From Plasmopara viticola (Eukaryota > Oomycota > Peronosporomycetes > Peronosporales > Peronosporaceae): a stretch of DNA of 64,000 bases. The position numbers and the translations under genes are program-made. The stretch's first letter is position 1; each line of letters opens with the position of its first letter. Where the stretch lies: contig MBPM02000040.1 in assembly GCA_001695595.3 (NCBI GenBank), positions 186,001 to 250,000 of the forward strand, read 5' to 3'. Shown here piece after piece: positions 56,621 to 64,000 of this stretch. The notes below the pieces were generated by a model that was not told the DNA's origin, did not search any database, and worked only from the letters and a program-made list of their open reading frames with translations.

Positions 56621-59600
56621 AGTCTGGAATTCGTATAAGTCGGTAAGCTACCTGGAATCTAACCAGCATTTTATTTGTATTATGGGACTCATGACAGCTT
56701 TTACGCTATAGCTAGGTAGGATTGAGTACCGTGTACAGAGATGCTTGGTCCTATAAGCTTACCTAAGAGCTTAAAGCGCAGCAGATGCACTCGAGTCGTC
56801 ACCAATCTTTGTGACAAGCCACGTTCGAAATTGCTACAAATGAGGTCACAGCTGAGACATAAGCTTATACTTGGTCTGGGCGACGTGATGACGCATTGGC
56901 AAAGACTTCTTCTTTCCTGTCTTAACTCTGCCTCGAGTTTATGTTTTAGCGAAAATTTCGATCTGAAAATAAGAAGACATTGCTAACACCTGGCTTTTTT
57001 TTCGGTTGTGAAATGATCGTGTCACAAGACGTAATGGCACAGATTATAAATTTGCGGTAAACTCTAAACTCTGACGATATCACTCATTACAGCCAAAAAT
57101 AGATGGGATGGCCCGTCACGAGATTTAAACGGCATCACCCGATCTCATTTCTTAGCGTCTGCTTGCAGCAGTACGGTGTCGATAGAAATGTCAGACACGT
57201 CGCAGGCGAAATTGAACGGTCGCTCTGGACCAGAATTGACGTCGGCGGCTTAGTTTCTCTCATAAAGATTCTTGCTTTAAGTAGCTTAACCCGCTCGTAT
57301 CCGTTTCGAAGAGATCAGACGCCCGTACCACGTATGCATAATTTTTTATCTCTTTCAACTTGACCTTTGCAATGTCTACTTAAAGGCCTTGCTTTTATCT
57401 GAAGGGCATCTCTTGTGCGCCGAAGATGCGCTTATCTGCATTGGCATAAAAGCTGATTTGTGCGTATGAAGCTTGCAGATGGACAATATGCTTTTCCGCG
57501 TTCGCCTTATGAAAACTATCAGACATCATCGTAGTATGTCGATGCGTACGCCCGTGTGTGGCCGAAACAATTGCGTTTCGAGGCGATCAAACATCGCTAT
57601 CGCGTTCAGGAAATGTCCAACCAGTCCTAGTGCATATTGCTCGAAGCAACGACAGCGATTAATAATATGTTGCGCATCGAGTTGACTAGTCTGGGGTAAA
57701 GTTTAATTTACATTCTGTCATGATGTTAACACATTCTATCTAACAATCGGCATTCGTGCCGGAATATGGACCGATAGAATGATTAGATTTATACAATTTA
57801 AACTTTAGCGTTTTGTAACTTGCGTGTACGAATCATGCAGCACTTATTAGTTGACTATCGAACGCAGAAAATCGGCGTGGAGAAGAAATTTCAGTCTCAA
57901 ACAGTTTCTACCTCGTATCCTGCGCAAAAACGTTTGTCGATGACATCAACTGGAGACGTACATAGAGAACGCTGTAGGTGAATCTTAAACGACCGCATTC
58001 CCTTATCTTCTTAGTAGGGAATTAAGCAAATACTGACGCAAATTTCAGGTTTGAAGATCCACGCCTTATCAGCGACTTATTAAACAGCTGTTGGCGTAAG
58101 CTTTGGACTGAGCCCATCAATCTGTTAGACACTGGAATTTCAGATATGGACACGAGTGGTGTCGAGGGCATATGACCAAAATTTAGAAAGGTGGCGAGCC
58201 GCAGAGTGAAGTTCGTAAGACTCAGCACACGCCGCGTCTTCTTAGTGACATTTCTAGCTTAGAGCTGGGCAGGGTCTGGATTTGACCCTTCCATTACGCT
58301 TGAGAAGGGTTGCAAAATAGAAGGCGGTGCTTGTATACAAAAACATACGACCTGCTTCAAACGGCGTTATTCGATGTCAGCCAAAGCATCAAAGGCAAGG
58401 CACGTTGAGAAGCACTAGGCCAAAGCACCAAAGGCGAGACTCTATATTAGTCAGACACGTAAATCACAAGGTAGTTTAAAAAAAGGATACCACACTTAAT
58501 GCATGTCGGAAGCGCCGTGACTGTAGTTATTAAGGGCAGGGCCCTGCTGATGCCCGAAGAGCGGCACGTAATTACTAAGCAACGTTCGCTGTAGAGAGCA
58601 TTCGCAATAAATCTAGCGTGATGTGTTTGTCCATAGATTGAGGATGCCCTCTTAATACATGTAAAACGGCAATTGCTCCACTATTTGTGGGTCTGGTGAG
58701 CACAACTATTGGCCGAACAACAACGTAGACGTCGGTGCATCTGTCCACGATCATGCTTACGTAAAAAACTTTTATGACCATCAGCCACAACATCAGGACG
58801 GCAGCATATAGTGCTTATTAGCAAGACGTCTTGTCTAGTACATGGACTAGACATGTCTTAGCGCCTGGCAATATACCGGATGCCGGTACGGCTGCTGGCT
58901 ATGTAAAACCAAAGCTCACGCTTATCGTGACTTCTCGGATTGAGCTGAACATGACAGAGCTTGCAGGGCCTAAGGCACATTTATATTAGTTAAGCTTCTT
59001 ATCGATACTGACTTCAGCTTCTGCTTTTAAGATGAGATGTGTTCATGACACACTAAAGCTCCGTTAGAAGCAAATGAGTGACACATAAGGGATTCGACTG
59101 CCAATCAGCCAAATATTAAGGCATTCAGGTTTTATATCCCATTCAGGTCCAGGACCAAGCAGCATTTGACGCCACCGAAGTCGAGCAACTTCACACTCAA
59201 TTAATCGGTCTCACAGCTACAGCAACTTTCGATTTTTTCGCTAGACGAAACGTAAAAGTATCGCGTTGGTGTGTCTCAGCGTATGACTAAGGAATTTCTA
59301 CTGAAGTGACGAGCATTATCTGCCGACACCGTGAGCCCGACAAGATACTCAATAGTTGACTGCAACACTTTGCAGTTGCTTTAAACAACCACAAAGCCAG
59401 GCTTGCAAGCAAGATTGATGGTATAGAGCACAATTTCCTCGGGACTGAGCTCAGTCCGCCTTTAGTTACTTTTAAACGTGAACAGAGCTTAGTCCTCCTC
59501 CAGTGAAATACCTGATGCCTTGGATTTTGTTTGAAGTTGGCGTGCTTGGAGCAAGACACATGTTATCCTAAAATGGCGGTTATCAACACTGGACAGATGC

Positions 59601-60108
59601 CTAAATTCTGATCACCAGCTCGAAGGTCTGCCTCGTTTTTACAAGCACAGCTGAAGGTGATCCGAATCGAACCTCTCATTAGGTCTCCGATATGGGAGCA
59701 TCTGCCGCCTTGTAGTTAATTTCGGCAAAAGACGTTGGGTATCCACGGAGCATCTCCATCCAGACCGCGCCCGTGTGCAGTCTATACAAAACTTTTACAC
59801 GGGCTTTTCACAGTAAAATGACACTTAAAAATGCTAGTAGTGGTTTGCTCAAAAAACTAAGTGCTCTTACAGAACTATGTATATAGGGTGAAATGGGTCA
59901 TTAATGTATCTTGTAAGAAAGACTGAATTTGATTTTGCTTACTTAATGTCTATGTTAAGGCGCAGCGAGAGCTAGATACCTCAAGGAACGTTGCAGTTCA
60001 CAGAAGAAGACCGTTACACATACAAGAGAAGAGAGTTTAAAAAAGTCTACAAAAGAATAGTCGAATAGTGATAAGTATGAGCGAAATACGAACTCTTACA
60101 TCTTAACA
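56621..60108. other. Long gene-poor stretch
   Basis: Frames on both strands are short (60-107 codons) and broken. Phrases such as FDATEVEQLHTQLIGL near 59170 look protein-like, but no family is recognised. Likely degraded retrotransposon DNA. Confidence 0.4.
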
Positions 60109-60122
60109 GACATTCCCAATTT
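60109..60122 (+). promoter_or_regulatory. Putative oomycete initiator upstream of the PTAR1-like gene
   Basis: GACATTCCCAATTT lies 39-52 bp upstream of the ATG at 60161. It resembles the 16-base oomycete start consensus GCTCATTYYNCAWTTT with one base missing. The transcription start was not tested. Confidence 0.45.
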
Positions 60123-60160
60123 AAAAAAAAAGAAAAAATTATTAATAAAAAATCTCACAG

Positions 60161-61673
60161 ATGGCTACGAGCAAGGCACTATTGTCGCGTCTTCGGAGCC
60201 TCTTCCTCGAAGATCCGTTCATGTGCGTAAAATTATGACAAATGCCCCGATTTTCACCTGATATCTTTGTTGTTTGCCGCGTCATGTGCACGATAATACT
60301 GTGTGGACATCCTTTAGTGATGAAGTAGGGCTGCTTTTTGACACCGAATCGAGAATCTTGACACCCGAGTCCGCCTTCTCTCTAGAAAACCACAAACTTG
60401 GCGTAGAATTTGCGGCTGGCATTCCGCTTTTTCAAGCTGCCCGCACACAGTTTCACGCACTCAATGCGCGCCTACACCAAGAGGCGTCTAAAATTTCACC
60501 GTCACTGGACAGCGAACAACGTGCTCAGCTGCTACACTGCACACGGGCCATTCTATTGATTAGTGCCGATTCTTATACTGCTTGGAATACGCGGTGAATT
60601 ATTCTTGACAAAAAAAGAGGAAAAGGGTCGAAAGATATTGACTGATTGTGTTTCTTGGTTTATCGTGATGGACTAGAAAGTCATTCGTGGCGCGCGGCTG
60701 GCTGGATACACACGACGAGATTCAGTTTACGAACTTAGTCTTTACGCTTCATCCTAAGAGCATTGACACGTGGGCGTATCGGTGGGTCGGTTGAAATGAG
60801 ATGGCTTGTATTTCTTACCAATAGCGATAATTTTGTTTCAGACGTTGGCTGGCGAATCGAGCGTGTCAGTCTCTTTCCGAAAAAGAGCTGTCTGTATTTT
60901 ACAGAGAACAAATAGAAGTGTGTAGTCGCCTGGCAGAGCAGAAACCGCGAAACTACCATGCGTGGAGTTTTCGGCATTGGATTGTGTCTCGACTTCCAAT
61001 AGAGTTGACGCTTCAGGAGCTAAATGATATGGAACGATGGTGTAGAACACACATTACTGACTACTCTGGCTGGAACCATCGCCAGCATATATTAAATGAG
61101 CTGATGAAAAAGTATCAAGTGTCTGGTGAAGTAGCTCTTTCGCAAAAACTTATTTTTGCCGAGTATCGATTTGTGTCGGAGATCATGGCACCATACCCGA
61201 CTCACGAAGCACTATGGTGTCATCGACGCTACATTATGCAGTGCTTGCTAAATGAGCATTTAAGAAAAAATGTTGGTCAGGATCGGGCATCTCTGCATGA
61301 TACAATATCGTGGGTGGCAAAAGAGGTAGCTTCTGCAACACCGAAGTCACACGAGATTGCAACATTGAATGCATCGTGGGATGAACAACTTGAGCGTTTC
61401 AGGAGTGATCCAGACGCGCTAGTGCTCTGTGCGATAGTAAACGAAATTGGTATTTCGTGGAAGTGTGATAATCAATTTTCACGACGATTTAGTGCTTGGT
61501 GCCTTGGGCGGCTCCGTGTGGTTCTGCGCAAACAACAAATGGTCAACAAGAAAGCTCTCGACGCCCGGTTGCTTGACTCTTTAGAGTTGACCTTTCAAAA
61601 GTATCTAATCCAAGGAGATAGTATATTAAAAGAGCTGTGGCTTGGTGCATACGGACAATGCTACGGAGATTGA
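60161..61673 (+). CDS. PTAR1-like protein (prenyltransferase alpha-subunit repeats)
   Basis: Four exons, 60161-60222, 60318-60593, 60677-60781 and 60842-61673, give 424 residues with consistent phases. Exon 1 to 2 splicing yields DPFIDEVGLL, matching the human PTAR1 pattern NPHIDEIGL. It is followed by HKLGVE and by SYTAWNTRKS across the second intron. Exon 3 supplies HPKSIDTWAYR and exon 4 RWLANR. Repeat motifs of the alpha-subunit type then recur: NYHAWSFRHWIV, DYSGWNHRQHIL, HEALWCHRRYIM. Protein prenyltransferase alpha subunits are helical-repeat scaffolds; PTAR1 pairs with the Rab-geranylgeranyl beta subunit in animals to prenylate SNARE Ykt6. The same role here is inferred. It converges on the RING gene. 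Confidence 0.85.
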
Positions 61674-61900
61674 GTTCAGGTGTGGCCTCTTTTCCGTTTG
61701 TCGAAAACTAGCAAAATGAATGGTGATTCCAGTATCATCTGTTATTATATCACATCGTCTTTCTTGAGACCTTTTGTACCTGTGCAGCAGGCCATATAAG
61801 GCTCAACGCAAGGCTACACTTTCTGAAGCGTTATATTGGGGTGCAACATAGCAATAAATTGAAACTTTGTCTGGATCCTAAAACGGCAAGTGCGATTACA

Positions 61901-63076
61901 TTAAGTACTGTTGGACGTCGCAGCAACAAATTGCGCAATACCATTGACAATCGTGCCTGGGGAAAAGTGATACAGCAGACGTAACTCCCATGCCGTGCCC
62001 ATGCCGTATTGGTCATAAATATCTTTGAGATTTACAAAGTCCTCCAGCTCCTGGTCGCACTGCAAATCTTGTCGAATAGCTACACTCTTTCTCTTCTTCG
62101 CCGACTCGCTTAGTCCACTGAGCGTGCAATTGACATTGGGCAGTACAATGCACATGTTATCGTACTTGTCTAATTTAAGCAATAAAGCAACGTGTTTCTT
62201 CAAGTGACGAATCTTGAGCTTTGCTGACGTCGTAAATAGCGTGCGCTCTAGCCTCGGAGCGTTTGGCTGCTCGTCTTCATGTAACAAAACGCGAAAGTGA
62301 ACGCGATCGACCACTTCACTTGACGTTGTGGCAGCAGCGACCTTAAGCTTCTTACGAGCTGATTCTTCCTCAGAGACTGTTACTGACGACGAAGCGTTGT
62401 CACAAGATGAGTTGCCATTAGGTGACCTGCGCTTATCGCCGACAGGTGGGGAGGCCAAACTTGACGGTGACGATGGATGCGATGATGAGCTCGACGTAGT
62501 ACTCTCTGCCTTTCTTCGTCCTTGACGCCGTGTCACGGCTTGACTGAGTACGCCCATGCGCGTGCTTTCTGTGTAGGCATTGTTAAAATGTCGAGACCGG
62601 TTGAGCTGCTCGATGATCTGGTTCTCATTGCGCTCAAACTCGGCCAAATTAGGATGAATTTTGCGAATTAGCGCATCAAAGTTGGCGTCGGGTCGCAGTG
62701 AGCGCTTCGACGGAATGTGGATGCGACACGATGGACACTCACGCTTGCTCTGGCGAATGGCAGTGGAGATGCAGTTGCCACAGAAGCGGTGTAGACACTC
62801 CATGACGACCATCGTCTCTTTGATGATACCCAAGCAAATGGGACACGTGAGGTCGGCATTGAGCTGTCGAACCGATAGGGTCTTGGTCGCATTCGGGTCT
62901 GTAATGGGAGCCCGCGGTTGGCGATAGATTTCGAATAACGTACAATCATCCACCAATTCGATCTCCTCGTACTTTGAGCGCTGACTAATTTGACAGTTGG
63001 GCGTTCTAGCGACCAGATTGTCATAGTCCTCTCGAGTGAAGGTGTACGGGTTTTGCGGTGGACCCTCCTGCTCCAT
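61901..63076 (-). CDS. RING1-like E3 ubiquitin ligase (PRC1-type) with RAWUL-like C-terminus
   Basis: Single exon, 391 residues. A C3HC4 RING finger spans about residues 78-117 (CPICLGIIKET...CLHRFCGNCIS...CPSC). It is preceded by LSVRQLNADL and followed by SKRSLRPDANFDALIRKI, both close to RING1/RING2 (PRC1) proteins. A Ser-rich basic linker with a likely nuclear signal (EESARKKLKV) follows. The C-terminal ~110 residues (VHFRVLLHEDE ... LKLDKYDNMCIVL ... YDQYGMGTAWELRLLYHF) fit a RAWUL ubiquitin-like domain. RING1 homologues mono-ubiquitinate histone H2A in Polycomb silencing; a chromatin role is likely but inferred. Confidence 0.85.
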   Translation of the reverse strand: MEQEGPPQNPYTFTREDYDNLVARTPNCQISQRSKYEEIELVDDCTLFEIYRQPRAPITDPNATKTLSVRQLNADLTCPICLGIIKETMVVMECLHRFCGNCISTAIRQSKRECPSCRIHIPSKRSLRPDANFDALIRKIHPNLAEFERNENQIIEQLNRSRHFNNAYTESTRMGVLSQAVTRRQGRRKAESTTSSSSSHPSSPSSLASPPVGDKRRSPNGNSSCDNASSSVTVSEEESARKKLKVAAATTSSEVVDRVHFRVLLHEDEQPNAPRLERTLFTTSAKLKIRHLKKHVALLLKLDKYDNMCIVLPNVNCTLSGLSESAKKRKSVAIRQDLQCDQELEDFVNLKDIYDQYGMGTAWELRLLYHFSPGTIVNGIAQFVAATSNST

Positions 63077-64000
63077 GACGATATAGACGGCTAGTTGACT
63101 AGACTTTTAATGCTCATTAGATGTTAGAGGTAGCCTTCCATACAGCAGCCAATCAGATTACTGAGCGATATGTCCTAAAAAAATCGGGTTTGTTGAGCCT
63201 ATTGTTAAGATACTATAACGAGGCAAGAAACATCAGGAGATTCAATGGGAAAATTGTTAGTTGCTATTATATCAGATTCACGAAAGCTCTTAGTGTGGGC
63301 TAAATGAAGCTGTAGATCTCAGCGTGTCAAGAAAGCGGAAGCTTTAGACTCTACTTAGAAGAAATTATTCGGACAGCTCTTATGCCCGATCACTTTTACT
63401 TGTTTTTCCCGGCTGTCCTCGCACTTCTTAACTCGAGCTCAAGTACCTGATCTTCTTCACTTTTCGTTTAAAAGAAAGTTCCTGCTGTCGTCGTTAGTTT
63501 TCTACGAAGTATTGCTGACCACCGCCAAGCCATCGCCGCCACCGCACGCAACCCCCCTTTAGGGCTTACAGCTGCCTACAATATGCTGTTGCCTACCGTT
63601 ACGCGGACTCTTCTCGCAAAAGACTTTAGCTTCGTAGTATCCCATCTATAGTAGCCTGTACATTGCGTTAATGAGCCGAATGTCTCACTGCTGTCATGTA
63701 GTACGTGCGCTTAGATACTAGAACGCTTAGTAGACTGTTTAATACAAGGACGCTTAACTAACTCTTTGATATTGTTGGCGTTATCACATTCCTAGTAGTC
63801 GGTATAGACTGCTTGACGCTAACGTGGGAAGAAGTCCTTTTTTTTACTTCTCTGCCAAGGCATCCTTATACTGCAGTGCTATCTTTCTTCTGGCCATGCT
63901 GATCACGCGCTTACTTTAAGGCCCATCACGAGATATTGTGTGATGTCCTTACTCTCACCATAGTCGTTTTGTCTAGCTGCGCCTACTTAGTGACTTCTTA
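63077..64000. other. Right-end intergenic DNA, nothing recognised
   Basis: One 60-codon plus-strand frame at 63121-63303 lacks features. The first part must contain the RING1-like promoter. The last 500 bp show no coding signal I can support. Confidence 0.45.

Noticed and set aside
58575..58793. 72-codon minus-strand frame considered as a copia-like pol piece
   Set aside because: The resemblance was too weak to name a domain.
1..64000. CRISPR arrays, rRNA operons, telomeric repeats
   Set aside because: None were seen; the only direct repeats are short two- to four-unit tandems.

Overview
The window is a stretch of nuclear DNA from an oomycete, most likely a plant-pathogenic Phytophthora or downy mildew relative. 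The evidence is an elicitin-like gene, a broken Crinkler (CRN) effector, a Kazal-type protease inhibitor, a full-size PDR/ABCG transporter, compact genes with 50-100 bp introns, and decayed transposons. I cannot name the species.

Layout. 1-6.4 kb: an elicitin-like cell-surface protein, a PUB-domain protein and a frameshifted CRN with a kinase-type C-terminus. 6.4-13 kb: a deleted LINE, a Mutator-like element (MULE) with a short LINE nested in it, and unexplained decayed coding-like DNA. 13-16.7 kb: left arm of a large inverted duplication, with a MaoC pseudogene, an intact Kazal inhibitor and the 5' end of an ERGIC/PDI gene. 16.6-25.3 kb: a gene island with the ERGIC/PDI protein, ALG8, a small hypothetical protein and a three-domain fusion (DUF1853, DEDDy exonuclease, YbaK-like deacylase). 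25.7-29.5 kb: MULE remains and a primase-like relic. 29.9-37.6 kb: right arm of the inverted duplication, with an ERGIC/PDI exon-1 remnant, a Kazal pseudogene, a second MULE, a mitochondrial carrier and an intact MaoC hydratase with a peroxisomal SRL end. 37.6-42.7 kb: no recognisable gene, one short LINE copy. 42.7-50.4 kb: a VTT-domain membrane protein, a PDR/ABCG transporter and a Frag1/DRAM-like membrane protein. 50.4-60.1 kb: repeat-rich, with a LINE derivative and two opposed Ty3/gypsy relics. 60.1-63.1 kb: a PTAR1-like prenyltransferase-alpha protein and a RING1-like E3 ligase.

The most notable points are: (i) two inverted arms, about 13 kb apart, whose gene copies decayed reciprocally, so each ancestral gene is now intact in only one arm; (ii) the DUF1853-exonuclease-YbaK fusion; (iii) a LINE family with two tiers of internally deleted copies, the shortest two sharing the same mosaic structure and carrying target-site duplications; (iv) decayed segments that may derive from a virus or other DNA replicon. 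Intact genes are mostly housekeeping (N-glycosylation, secretory pathway, beta-oxidation, mitochondrial transport, chromatin or ubiquitin) mixed with host-interaction genes. Intron positions come from reading splice sites and family conservation; no alignment or transcript data were available.
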